A stretch of 37,207 bases of DNA, taken from contig JAPLKA010000105.1 of the NCBI GenBank assembly GCA_026388315.1, positions 1 to 37,207 of the forward strand. The letters are read 5' to 3'. The notes beneath the pieces were generated by a model. It worked only from the letters and a program-made list of their open reading frames with translations. It ran no database searches and was not told the DNA's origin. Numbering within the stretch: the stretch's first letter is position 1; the number at the start of each line of letters is the position of its first letter. Position numbers and translations under genes: made by a program. Below are positions 25,981 to 33,746 of the stretch, piece after piece. The stretch is from Pseudomonadota bacterium. Lineage in GTDB: Bacteria > Desulfobacterota > Syntrophorhabdia > Syntrophorhabdales > Syntrophorhabdaceae.

Positions 25981-26826
25981 ATGAGTACAGGACTGAAATT
26001 TAAACCAAAAGTATTGGGTTTTGCATGCAACTGGTGAGCGTACGGAGCTGCTGACCTGGCTGGAGTTTCCAGACTGCAATATACAACTGAAATGAGGATT
26101 ATTCGCGTCATGTGTTCCGGGAGAGTAGACATGGCATTTGTACTCAGAGCCTTCTCGAATGGAATAGACGGGGTATTTATTGGTGCTTGCCATTTAAATG
26201 AATGTAATTATACCACTCATGGTAATTACCAGACTCTTAACATGGTGCTTTTACTCAAAAAAATAATGGAACGCATCGGGCTGAATCCTCAAAGATTGCG
26301 GATACAGTTTATGTCCGGTGCTGAAGCAAACATTTTTGTCGAATCTACTAATGATTTTATAAAGAAGATAAAAGAGTTGGGGCCTATCGGCAAAAGCGAA
26401 GGAATAGAGAAAAATGAATTAAACGCAAGACTTGAACAAGTGAAAAAGTTAGTCCCCTACATTAAGATCGTAAAAAACGAAAAGCTGGGGACACGTCTTG
26501 AAAAACATGAAGAATATGACAACTTTTTCACCAAAGACGAGATCGACAAATTATTCGACGAAATGTTCTCGTACTATGTTGATCCGCAGAAGTGTCAGGC
26601 TTGCACGACCTGTTTCAGAAGATGCCCTATGGGGGCGATTATAAGCGCCAAGGGTGAGGTTCATATTATCGATCAGGATAAATGCATACGATGCGGAAGC
26701 TGCTTTGAGGCCTGTCCTCCTCGATTCGGCGCAATAACGAAGATTACAGGCGAACCTGTTCCGCCTCCTCTTCCCGAAGGTCAAAGAGCTATAATCAAAA
26801 AGGCTAAAGAAAAAGAAGTTGCGTGA
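25981..26826 (+). CDS. bamF: BamF, MvhD-like subunit; selenoprotein (UGA at 26035)
   Basis: 281 residues from ATG 25981, with AGGAGGTG seven bases upstream. The in-frame TGA at 26035-26037 is residue 19 in GFACNW-Sec-AYGAADLAG, the [2Fe-2S] ligand segment of the MvhD/FrhD family where Cys is usual. The frame then runs open to 26826. MvhD motifs follow: RIIRVMCSGRVD, FLIGACHLNECNYTT-like VFIGACHLNEC, and GLNPQRLRIQFMSGAEA. The C-terminal third adds two [4Fe-4S] sites (CQACTTCFRRCP from Cys205; CIRCGSCFEACPP from Cys235). It hands electrons to the HdrA-like BamE. Without recoding, the gene would seem to start at 26092. It is the last gene before the operon terminator. Confidence 0.93.
26060..26072 (+). 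promoter_or_regulatory. SECIS-like hairpin for Sec19 of bamF
   Basis: CTGGA (26060-26064), GTT loop, TCCAG (26068-26072). A lower helix with mismatches can extend it. The loop G-U lies ~28 nt after the UGA. Weaker than the bamE element. Confidence 0.45.
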
Positions 26827-26853
26827 AGCAATAGGATTATCGTGTTGAATTCA

Positions 26854-26885
26854 ATGACCCCGCAATTTTTGCGGGGTCATATTTA
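26854..26885 (+). terminator. Terminator of the bam operon
   Basis: A perfect 12-bp stem (ATGACCCCGCAA / TTGCGGGGTCAT), 3-base loop, then ATTTATT. It lies 28 bp after the bamF stop. Confidence 0.85.
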
Positions 26886-27080
26886 TTGCCCCGCGGGTAA
26901 ATACCCCGAAGCTTGCTTCGATGTTTTCGTGTTGTTGTTTTTTCTTTGATCCTGGTGGCTTGCCGCGGGGGTAATTCATTGCTCATTCAGAAGCTGTCTA
27001 CTGTCTCCCAAAGATTTTACCGGAAGATATAGTGAAATGGATATCGGTTTTGATTCTTAAATGACACAGATTCTTTTTTG
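26886..27080. other. Gene-free spacer with GC-rich palindromes
   Basis: No gene. It holds CCCCGCGGG, the palindrome CGAAGCTTGCTTCG (~26909) and GCCGCGGGGGTAATT (~26963), resembling a degenerate REP-type unit. The rest is AT-rich up to the promoter at 27082. Confidence 0.4.
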
Positions 27081-27081
27081 C

Positions 27082-27137
27082 TTGACAAACTGTGTGTGCT
27101 TGATATAAAAAAACATTGTTAAATAATTCACATATGC
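27082..27137 (+). promoter_or_regulatory. Promoter/operator of the FeS-ETF operon, twin of the bam element
   Basis: TTGACA (27082-27087), 16-bp spacer, TATAAA (27104-27109). Identical to the bam element in the first 14 bases around the -35 and again through ACATTGTTAAATAATTCACA after the -10. The inner palindrome AACATTGTT is kept, while the second palindrome seen at the bam promoter is only half present. Confidence 0.7.
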
Positions 27138-27168
27138 AATCTGTTTATAATATGGATAGGAGGTAATT

Positions 27169-29232
27169 ATGTCGCCAGTTAGCGCGACCTATTGGGGCAT
27201 ACCGGGCTATGTCATTTTCTGGGCTATGTTCTTTATTGCCATTGGTTTATTTGCACAAAGGGCTTATTTCCTTTTCCGCATCATGTGTCTCGGGAAGCAG
27301 GAGAACCGCTTCGATGACATAGGGCAGAGAATAAAGAATATGCTCGTCGAAGTTATTCCTCAACGGTGTACGCTGAAAAGCGTTACCGGAAAGGACCTGG
27401 CAGGACTCGGGCATGCCTTCATGTTTTGGGGATTTAGCTGTTTCTTGATCGGCTATATAATCTTTATTGGTTTTGCAGAAGGTTTAGGTCTATACCCGTA
27501 TATCATGGGCGGAGACTTCGAGACGTTTTATTTTTCTATTCTGGATATTGCCGGTTTATTTGTTATCATAGCTATAGTATGGGCAGCTATCAGGCGCTTT
27601 ATCGTGAGACCGGAGAGACTGGAGATGAGCGTTGAGGCAGGTGTCATCATGCTTATGGTTTTCAGCCTTATGGTGCTCCATTTTATAATAGAGGGTTTTG
27701 ATTTTGCAGCTACAGGGGAAACGTCCGGATGGCCGATTGTGTCGAAGGCAATTGGTTGCTACCTCGCTGGCACCGGAATCCCGAAAGACACAATGTTAGC
27801 TGTTTCGCATGTGGCATGGTGGCTTCATTACGCCTTGATCCTTGCCTTTGCAATTTATATCCCGCGCTCAAAGCATCTCCATGTTCTTGCATCCGGTTTC
27901 AATGTTTTCTTCAGGCCGATAGGACCTAAAGTGGTGCTTGAGCCGATTCCTCTTGAAGCCCTTGAAGCCCTTGAAAACGGTGACGAGTCGGTATCACTGG
28001 GCGTATCGAAGATTCAGGACCTCAAATGGAAGGACCTGCTCGATCTTTATGCCTGTGCCGTGTGCGGTAGATGCCATATCAATTGTCCTGCCCATCTCAG
28101 CGGTAAGTCTCTATCGCCCAAAGAGGTCATTCATGACTTGAAAGAACATTTGCTGGAAGTAGGTCCTGGATTGCTTGCTGGTAATGCAGAGGCATCTGCA
28201 GAAAGTCAGGGCAAGAGTCTGATTGGCGATGTGGTAGACGAAGATAAGATCTGGGCCTGTACCACCTGTGGCGCCTGCCAGGAGGTGTGCCCTGTTGGAA
28301 TAGAGCATATACGCAAGATAATCCAAATGAGGCAAAATCTGGTGCTTGTACAAAACAAGATGCCGGAAAGTGCTCAGCTTATGCTCAGAAATATGCAAAC
28401 AAGAGGTAATCCGTGGGCTGGAGCCCAGTCACTGAGGTTAAGAGGCGATTGGACGAACGACATGGGACTTAAGATACTGGGTGAATGCGAAGATAATCCC
28501 AGCACCCTGTTCTGGGTAGGCTGCACCGGGGCTCTTATTGAGCGTAATGTCTTAGCTACTCTTTCTTTAACAAAGGTACTTAAGGCAGCCGGAGTCGATT
28601 TCTGTGTATTAGGTGATGCAGAGCCTTGTTGTGGTGATCCGGCAAGAAGAACAGGTTATGAATTCCAGTTTCAGATCTCAGCAGAGGAGAATATAGAAAC
28701 CCTTAAGAATTATAACATTAAAGAAGTTATCACCTCCTGTCCCCACTGCTTTAACGCCTTGAAGAATGAATATCCTCTGTACGGCGCTGAATTCAAGGTA
28801 GTGCACTATACTGAACTGGTCGCCGATCTCATCAGGCAGGGCAAATTAAAACTTACCAACGATGTGGATTCCGTCATCGCCTATCATGACCCTTGCTATT
28901 TAAGCCGTTATAATGAAATTTATCAAGAGCCACGTCAGATAATACAGAATATGCCGAAGGCCAGATTTAAAGAAATGGAACGCTCAAAAACAACTACATT
29001 TTGTTGCGGCGGCGGCGGCGGACACATGTGGATAGAAGAACAGCACGGCACGACTAAGATCAATCACATCCGTATGGATGAAGTTATCAAGACTGGGGTT
29101 GATATGGTCGTAACTTCATGTCCTTATTGTCTGCAAATGCTCGAGGAGGGCATTGAACAGAAAGGTGTGAAAGATTCATTAAAGGCAAAAGACCTTATTG
29201 AAGTGGTTGAAACGGCAATGAAGCAATCTTAA
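27169..29232 (+). CDS. Membrane-bound FeS oxidoreductase, ETF:quinone oxidoreductase type (EMO-like)
   Basis: 687 residues, ATG 27169 with TAGGAGG upstream. The N-terminal ~260 residues are a NarI-like membrane part with about five to six helices and paired His suited to haem b (GHAFMFWGFS, HFIIEGFDF, HVAWWLHYALILAF). Next are two [4Fe-4S] sites (CAVCGRCHINCPAH, CTTCGACQEVCPVG) and two CCG domains (CCGDPARR; HDPCYLSRYNEIYQEPR ... CCGGGGGHMW). This architecture is that of the FixB-associated FeS oxidoreductases. In syntrophic acyl-CoA degraders the type, called EMO, moves electrons from reduced ETF to methylmenaquinone. etfB and etfA follow directly. The second half is homologous to BamD in this window. 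Confidence 0.9.
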   Translation: MSPVSATYWGIPGYVIFWAMFFIAIGLFAQRAYFLFRIMCLGKQENRFDDIGQRIKNMLVEVIPQRCTLKSVTGKDLAGLGHAFMFWGFSCFLIGYIIFIGFAEGLGLYPYIMGGDFETFYFSILDIAGLFVIIAIVWAAIRRFIVRPERLEMSVEAGVIMLMVFSLMVLHFIIEGFDFAATGETSGWPIVSKAIGCYLAGTGIPKDTMLAVSHVAWWLHYALILAFAIYIPRSKHLHVLASGFNVFFRPIGPKVVLEPIPLEALEALENGDESVSLGVSKIQDLKWKDLLDLYACAVCGRCHINCPAHLSGKSLSPKEVIHDLKEHLLEVGPGLLAGNAEASAESQGKSLIGDVVDEDKIWACTTCGACQEVCPVGIEHIRKIIQMRQNLVLVQNKMPESAQLMLRNMQTRGNPWAGAQSLRLRGDWTNDMGLKILGECEDNPSTLFWVGCTGALIERNVLATLSLTKVLKAAGVDFCVLGDAEPCCGDPARRTGYEFQFQISAEENIETLKNYNIKEVITSCPHCFNALKNEYPLYGAEFKVVHYTELVADLIRQGKLKLTNDVDSVIAYHDPCYLSRYNEIYQEPRQIIQNMPKARFKEMERSKTTTFCCGGGGGHMWIEEQHGTTKINHIRMDEVIKTGVDMVVTSCPYCLQMLEEGIEQKGVKDSLKAKDLIEVVETAMKQS

Positions 29233-29252
29233 AAAGGAGAGGAGAAGATTAT

Positions 29253-30047
29253 ATGAATATTATCGTTTGCGTTAAACAAGTACTTGATCCCGAGATACCA
29301 CCGGCCAAATTCAAGATTGATCCTGAAAAGAAACAGGTAGTGCCGCCCGCAGGAGTGCCCCCTGTAATCAGCGTTTATGATGAAAGAGCATTGGAAGGAG
29401 CATGCAGGCTCAAGGATAAGAACAAAGGGAAGATAACCGTGCTAAGCGTGGGATCTGAAAAGGCTGCTGACGTGATAAAAAATGCCATAGCCATGGGGGC
29501 CGACGATGGATTTGTTTTGAGTGATCCGGCCTTCGAAAACCTGGATAGCTTTGGTACTGCATATGTTCTTTCGAAGGCTATACAGAAGATTGGTGCATAC
29601 GATCTGGTTTTGTGCGGTAGACAGGCCGCTGACTGGGGCGCTGGCCAGGTGGGTTCAATTCTGGCTGAAATACTCGGCATCCCTGTTGTTACTCTTGCCT
29701 GTGCTATTGAGGCAGCAGGCACGAATGTCAAAGTAAAGAGAATAGTAAGCGATGGCTATGAAATAGTGGAAGCCCCTATGCCGAGCCTCGTTACCGTCAG
29801 TAGTGAGATTGGTCTGCCTCGTCTCCCTGCTGGAGTGCGCCTCATGATGGCTAAGAAAAAACAGATCCCTGTCTGGAAGGCACAGGATATTGGTGCTGAA
29901 GCAGCACAGTTGGATAAGGGTAACGCACATACCGAGATTACCGACCTCTCTGTGCCGGTGCGTAAGACCGAGTGTGAGATTGTTACCGGTGCTACTCCTG
30001 GCGAAGCTGCAGCAAACCTGGTTTCGAAGCTTGCTAATCTGATATAA
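29253..30047 (+). CDS. etfB: Electron transfer flavoprotein beta subunit
   Basis: 264 residues with the standard start (MNIIVCVKQVLDPE), SVYDERALEGACRLKD and the nucleotide-binding signature region VLCGRQAADWGAGQVGSILAEILG. With EtfA it collects electrons from acyl-CoA dehydrogenases and, in this operon, passes them to the membrane oxidoreductase. 20 bp after that gene, ribosome binding site AAAAGGAGAGGAG. Confidence 0.95.
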   Translation: MNIIVCVKQVLDPEIPPAKFKIDPEKKQVVPPAGVPPVISVYDERALEGACRLKDKNKGKITVLSVGSEKAADVIKNAIAMGADDGFVLSDPAFENLDSFGTAYVLSKAIQKIGAYDLVLCGRQAADWGAGQVGSILAEILGIPVVTLACAIEAAGTNVKVKRIVSDGYEIVEAPMPSLVTVSSEIGLPRLPAGVRLMMAKKKQIPVWKAQDIGAEAAQLDKGNAHTEITDLSVPVRKTECEIVTGATPGEAAANLVSKLANLI

Positions 30048-30064
30048 TGAACGGAGGATATTAA

Positions 30065-31066
30065 ATGGATAATTATAAAGGTGTTTTAATTTGTGGTGAA
30101 ATCACTGATGGGCAATTAGCGCCAATTACGATAGAACTCCTTGGAGTCGGAAGAAAGCTTGCCGATGAACTGGGTGAGGAATTAAGTATCCTGTTAATGG
30201 GCAGCAAAGCAGGGAGTTTGAGCAAGGATGCAATCGCCTATGGGGCAGACAATGTCTATACTGCTGAAGATAGCCTTTTAAACGATTATAACTCAGATGC
30301 GTACACTCAGGTGGTGGCAAACCTTTGTAAGAAAGTACTTCCTTCTGTTATGCTTTTTGGCCATACGGACATCGGGTGTGATATGTCCCCGAGGCTTAAT
30401 GGCCGCTTAGGAGGCGGGCTCTCTATGGAATGTTCGGCTTTATCCATTGACCCGGCAACTAAAATGCTGCTTGCGACAAGACCTGTTTTTGGTGGCAATG
30501 CAATTGCTACGATGGTGTCAAAGGCTGCACGCCCTCAGATGGCTACGATGAGAGCAAAAGTAGTGCCGCCTGCAGAGCGCAATGATGGCCGGCAGGGTAA
30601 GGTCATTCCTGTAGAAGACAAGGTTGACGCTTCGGCGATTAAAGCCAAGGTTGTCGAACGGATTAAAGAAGAAGTGGAAGGTGTCAAGCTGGAAGATGCT
30701 GAAGTCGTCGTTGCCGGTGGACGTGGTATGGGTACGGCTCAGGATTTTGCTAAGCTCCGCGAACTTGCAGATATTCTTGGTGGCGCTGTAGGTGGTACAA
30801 GGGTTGCCTGTGACGAAGGTTGGGCACCGGCGACGCTTCAGGTTGGCCAGAGTGGAAAGGTAGTCAGTCCAAAACTGTACATAGCGGTTGGTCTTTCCGG
30901 AGCCATGGCGCATATCGCCGGGTGCCTGGGATCAAAGTGCATTGTGGCTATAAATAAGGATAAAGAGGCTAACATCTTCAACGTAGCCCACTTCGGGATA
31001 GTCGGGGACTGGAAAGAAATATTACCTGACCTGACCGCGAAATTTAAGGAGCTAAAAGCAGGGTAA
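30065..31066 (+). CDS. etfA: Electron transfer flavoprotein alpha subunit
   Basis: 333 residues without an N-terminal ferredoxin extension. The FAD-binding C-terminal domain is clear: GGRGMGTAQDF, GGTRVACDEGWAP, QVGQSGKVVSPKLYIAVGLS in pieces, then AHIAG and IVAINKDKEANIF. Partner of EtfB. The operon order membrane oxidoreductase-etfB-etfA suggests one electron route from CoA-ester oxidation to the quinone pool. Ends before a strong terminator. Confidence 0.95.
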   Translation: MDNYKGVLICGEITDGQLAPITIELLGVGRKLADELGEELSILLMGSKAGSLSKDAIAYGADNVYTAEDSLLNDYNSDAYTQVVANLCKKVLPSVMLFGHTDIGCDMSPRLNGRLGGGLSMECSALSIDPATKMLLATRPVFGGNAIATMVSKAARPQMATMRAKVVPPAERNDGRQGKVIPVEDKVDASAIKAKVVERIKEEVEGVKLEDAEVVVAGGRGMGTAQDFAKLRELADILGGAVGGTRVACDEGWAPATLQVGQSGKVVSPKLYIAVGLSGAMAHIAGCLGSKCIVAINKDKEANIFNVAHFGIVGDWKEILPDLTAKFKELKAG

Positions 31067-31088
31067 GCCGCGGATTAACGACAAATTC

Positions 31089-31137
31089 AACGACCTATTT
31101 TGACGGCCAATCTGCCGTCAAAATAGGTCGTTTTGTT
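31089..31137 (+). terminator. Terminator after etfA
   Basis: A perfect 19-bp stem (31089-31107 with 31114-31132) around a 6-base loop CAATCT, followed by TTTTGTT. Starts 23 bp after the etfA stop. Confidence 0.92.
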
Positions 31138-31174
31138 GAGAGGCCGAAGTGCTTTTCACGGCAAGCTTTGTCAA

Positions 31175-31500
31175 CTACGGGCCGTGATTCTTTGACGTAC
31201 CTAAAATGTCTGGAGGTTTATTGCTTGTTTCAGCAATGACAGCCCCGACGACCGCTTCTTTTTGCATCAGGTCAAAATAGAGAGATATGGCATCCGAGGC
31301 GTGCTTTCGCTGTTCCGGAGTCTGGTTCTTCTCCTGTAATTTTTTTATGAACTGATGAAGGCTTTCCTCTGTTGCAGTGAGGTGATGATACTTCCGGCAA
31401 AAGTCAAGGTAGAATCTCAGCCACTTTTTATAATAATTTCTCAACGGGTCAGGAACTGACCTTTTTGTCAGGATGGATTCAAAACGAGTCAGCAGATCTG
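31175..31500 (-). pseudogene. N-terminal fragment of an integron-type tyrosine recombinase
   Basis: From about 31500 leftwards the minus strand reads DLLTRFESILTKRSV...YYKKWLRFYLDFC...FIKKLQEKNQT...ISLYFDLM, then stops at 31175. I recognise this as the N-terminal DNA-binding region seen in deltaproteobacterial integron integrases. The catalytic domain (R-H-R-Y) is absent, so the protein cannot recombine. The only ATG in range (ATGATTATTATT, ~31510-31521) is out of frame across a tract of ten C, so the 5' end is shifted too. Its position and orientation relative to the cassettes are those expected for intI. Confidence 0.6.
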
Positions 31501-31509
31501 GGGGGGGGG
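31500..31509. repeat. Homopolymer of ten G
   Basis: It lies between the minus-strand ATG and the integrase reading frame. Eleven (or eight) bases would put the ATG in frame with the fragment. This is either a slippage-prone tract or a base-call problem. Confidence 0.6.
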
Positions 31510-31614
31510 AATAATAATCATTTGAAGTTATCTATCTCTATTGATAATCATGTAAATTGTAATGTTATCCAGTTAGGACATTATAAAAAACTGTTTAATT
31601 TTTTCAATTATTGA

Positions 31615-31643
31615 TTGCACATTTTTTTCAGCATTGGTAATAT
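31615..31643 (+). promoter_or_regulatory. Candidate cassette promoter (Pc)
   Basis: TTGCAC (31615-31620), 17-bp spacer, TAATAT (31638-31643), each hexamer 4 of 6. It lies between the integrase fragment and the first cassette boundary, where Pc is expected, and would read all three cassettes. Confidence 0.4.
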
Positions 31644-31666
31644 CCATAAAACTATGTAATTATATG

Positions 31667-31673
31667 GTTATGT
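31667..31673 (+). other. First cassette boundary (attI-cassette junction), GTTATGT
   Basis: Exact reverse complement of the R'' box ACATAAC at 32877-32883. Cassette 1 would start with the first T (31668). A second GTTAGGA word at 31572 could belong to attI. Confidence 0.7.
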
Positions 31674-31699
31674 GAAAGACGAAGAAAGGATAAAGAAGA

Positions 31700-32866
31700 G
31701 TGGGCACGGCGTTCATAATAATGCAGATAGGCAACCCTGAGCTTGACAAAGTTTGTGTCGAGGCCATGGTTCCTGCATTAAAGGCGTGCGGGCTTGATCC
31801 GAAGCGAGTTGACAAGCACAATAAGGGCGGTCTTCTAAAGAGCGAGATCATCCAGTTTATCCAAACCTCCGAGATCATTCTTGCCGACCTCACGAATGAA
31901 CGGCCCAATTGCTATTTGGAAATAGGATACGCAATGGGCATCGACAAATTGCGGAACCTTATACTGACAGTCCGTGAAGACCATTTTCCAGAAAACCCTG
32001 CTTTTGTGCAAGGTGGGCCAAAAGTTCATTTTGATCTTGCCGGTTACGACATTCTCTCTTGGAAAAAGGACGAACTTGACGTCTTTCGGCAGGAGTTGGA
32101 GAAGCGTATCAGAAGACGGCTAGCCGTTCTTGAACCTAAAGAGGAGAAGCGGCCATCGGTTTGGGACGAAGAGTGGCTAGCCAAAAACCGTGAAGCTGCT
32201 CTCACCGGGCTTACGAAATCAAAACTCCCGGGCGGCAGAGAAATCTGTTTTGCGCTCCATCCCCCCAATTCTGTTTGGGGTCCGCAAGAACTGAATGAAG
32301 CCGCCCGTAGATCGGTGATTAAGACTACCGGCTGGCCTATCGGAGTCTATCTTGAAAATAGAGAAGAGTTTCGCCCAAGGCCTCGTGCAGATGGAATAGT
32401 GGCAGAGATAGCAATCGAGGATCGGTCTTCATACGACTACTGGGCCATTAAACGCAATGGAGACTTCTATTCCCTGTCTTCCCTCTTGGAAGACCGGCTG
32501 ACACCAACTCACTTGTATCTCGATACAAATGTAATAAGAACTACAGAGGGTTTGCTGTATTGTGCACGGCTGTACGCTCGGTTGGGGGTAGACCCGTCTT
32601 CGAAAGTCCAGTTCTCGCTTCGCTTCACAGGGTTGAAGGATCGAATTTTGACCACAACCCGAGGCGAAAATCCTTTCCCCGATCACCGCTGCATCGAAGA
32701 TGAAATAGTTTCCGAGGTGTCTACTTCTCTCCAGGAGATCGAGGCTAAAACCGTGGCACTTATAAAGCAGCTCCTGAGTCCGGTGTTTATACTTTTTGAT
32801 TTCTTCGAACTTTCAGATAGCGTATACGATGATTTAGTGAATAAATTTGTGCAGGGAAAAATGTGA
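31700..32866 (+). CDS. Nucleoside deoxyribosyltransferase/TIR-like protein, putative defence effector (cassette 1)
   Basis: 388 residues from GTG 31700, 27 bp into the cassette. Residues 1-~130 fit the nucleoside 2-deoxyribosyltransferase / TIR-like Rossmann fold: FIIMQIGNPELD, VPALKACGLDPKRVD, and the signature IILADLTNERPNCYLEIGYAMG with the likely catalytic Glu74. In bacterial immunity such domains cleave NAD or other nucleotides at the N-glycosidic bond. The C-terminal part (~180-388, with DYWAIKRNGDFYSLSSL and TEGLLYCARLYARLG) resembles accessory sensor-like regions but I cannot name it. No signal or membrane segment. The sole gene of its cassette. Alternative: a metabolic base-exchange enzyme, which the large C-terminal domain makes less likely. 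Confidence 0.65.
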   Translation: MGTAFIIMQIGNPELDKVCVEAMVPALKACGLDPKRVDKHNKGGLLKSEIIQFIQTSEIILADLTNERPNCYLEIGYAMGIDKLRNLILTVREDHFPENPAFVQGGPKVHFDLAGYDILSWKKDELDVFRQELEKRIRRRLAVLEPKEEKRPSVWDEEWLAKNREAALTGLTKSKLPGGREICFALHPPNSVWGPQELNEAARRSVIKTTGWPIGVYLENREEFRPRPRADGIVAEIAIEDRSSYDYWAIKRNGDFYSLSSLLEDRLTPTHLYLDTNVIRTTEGLLYCARLYARLGVDPSSKVQFSLRFTGLKDRILTTTRGENPFPDHRCIEDEIVSEVSTSLQEIEAKTVALIKQLLSPVFILFDFFELSDSVYDDLVNKFVQGKM

Positions 32867-32876
32867 TAGATATACC

Positions 32877-32941
32877 ACATAACCCGTAGGTGCACCGGAC
32901 GTGGCTAAAGGCGTGCCACGCCGGTGACCACCATGTTGTGC
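32877..32941 (+). other. attC site 1
   Basis: 65 bp. R'' ACATAAC (32877-32883) and R' GTTGTGC (32935-32941) pair at six of seven positions including one G-T. Between them CACCGG-A-CGTGGC pairs with GCCACG-CCGGTG, leaving one extrahelical A as attC folding requires. Ten bases after the gene-1 stop. Confidence 0.85.
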
Positions 32942-32978
32942 AACAAAATGAAATCCATAAACAGGAGGCAACAGAAAA

Positions 32979-33719
32979 GTGAACTGGGATGATGTAGTTC
33001 AAAAAATAACCCCCTATGTCGTAAAAATTGAGACTCCAGCGAATAATGGAACGGGATTCCTGTTATCATATAATGATGACCATTCTTGGTGCGGCGTAGC
33101 CACTGCACTGCACGTTGTCTCTGATGCTGATTCTTGGCAACAACCGATAAAAATACATAATCATAATTTCTCAAAAACCGCCTTTCTTGGGGCCGGTCAG
33201 CGTGTTGTCTTCACAGATTATGCGACCGATTCTGCCGTAGTTTTTTTTGAAAGCAGCCAACTTGAGTTGCCAAATGACTTGATACCACTCCGTCCTATAG
33301 ACACACGTCTCAATATCGGTGTTGAGGTTGCTTGGCTCGGCTATCCCGCTATTGAGGCATGGACTTTGTGTTTTTTCTCTGGTACTGTCAGCGCAAGGCG
33401 GGACGATCTCAAGGCCTATCTCATTGACGGAGTTGCTATCAACGGCGTCAGTGGAGGGCCGGTTATCAACAGTACTGTCACGGATGGTGTCCAGTTTGTT
33501 GGAGTCATGACCGCATACAGGGCAAATCGAGCTTATGGTGATTCCCTGCCCGGCCTTTCCATTGCTCAAGATGTTTCCCATTTTCACGGTGTCATCCAGC
33601 ATGTTCGCTCCATAGACGAGGCGCACAGGAAGAAACAAGAAATTGAACAACAACAGGCAGATAAAAGCATCGCACAACCAGTTGCTGCACCGAACGCGGA
33701 AGGAACCCCGCGTCGGTGA
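32979..33719 (+). CDS. Trypsin-like serine protease (cassette 2)
   Basis: 246 residues from GTG 32979, ribosome binding site AGGAGG (~32962). Chymotrypsin-fold catalytic triad: His45 in TALHVVS, Asp84 in YATDSAVVFF, Ser158 in NGVSGGPVIN. No signal peptide or PDZ domain, so it is cytoplasmic rather than an HtrA/DegP. Stand-alone trypsin-like domains recur in bacterial conflict systems as effectors or activators. The last ~15 codons lie inside attC 2, so the C-terminal tail (QPVAAPNAEGTPRR) is a by-product of the recombination site. The cassette has room for this gene only. Confidence 0.85.
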   Translation: MNWDDVVQKITPYVVKIETPANNGTGFLLSYNDDHSWCGVATALHVVSDADSWQQPIKIHNHNFSKTAFLGAGQRVVFTDYATDSAVVFFESSQLELPNDLIPLRPIDTRLNIGVEVAWLGYPAIEAWTLCFFSGTVSARRDDLKAYLIDGVAINGVSGGPVINSTVTDGVQFVGVMTAYRANRAYGDSLPGLSIAQDVSHFHGVIQHVRSIDEAHRKKQEIEQQQADKSIAQPVAAPNAEGTPRR

Positions 33720-33733
33720 ATTTTATGTTAGCG
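33672..33733 (+). other. attC site 2 (overlaps the protease 3' end)
   Basis: 62 bp. R'' GCACAAC (33672-33678) is the exact inverse of the cassette-2 start GTTGTGC (32935). R' GTTAGCG is at 33727-33733. The stem CACCG-A-ACGCGG / CCGCGT-CGGTG again leaves one extrahelical A. The protease stop codon lies within the site. Confidence 0.85.
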
Positions 33734-33746
33734 AGAGAGGAAAGAC

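Noticed and set aside
26092-26826. BamF starting at ATG 26092
   Set aside because: This start lacks a Shine-Dalgarno and cuts off the conserved MvhD N-terminus. ATG 25981 has AGGAGGTG and reads through the UGA.
26854-26880. Riboswitch-like element after bamF
   Set aside because: A simple perfect stem with a 3-base loop, placed after a stop codon; it is a terminator.
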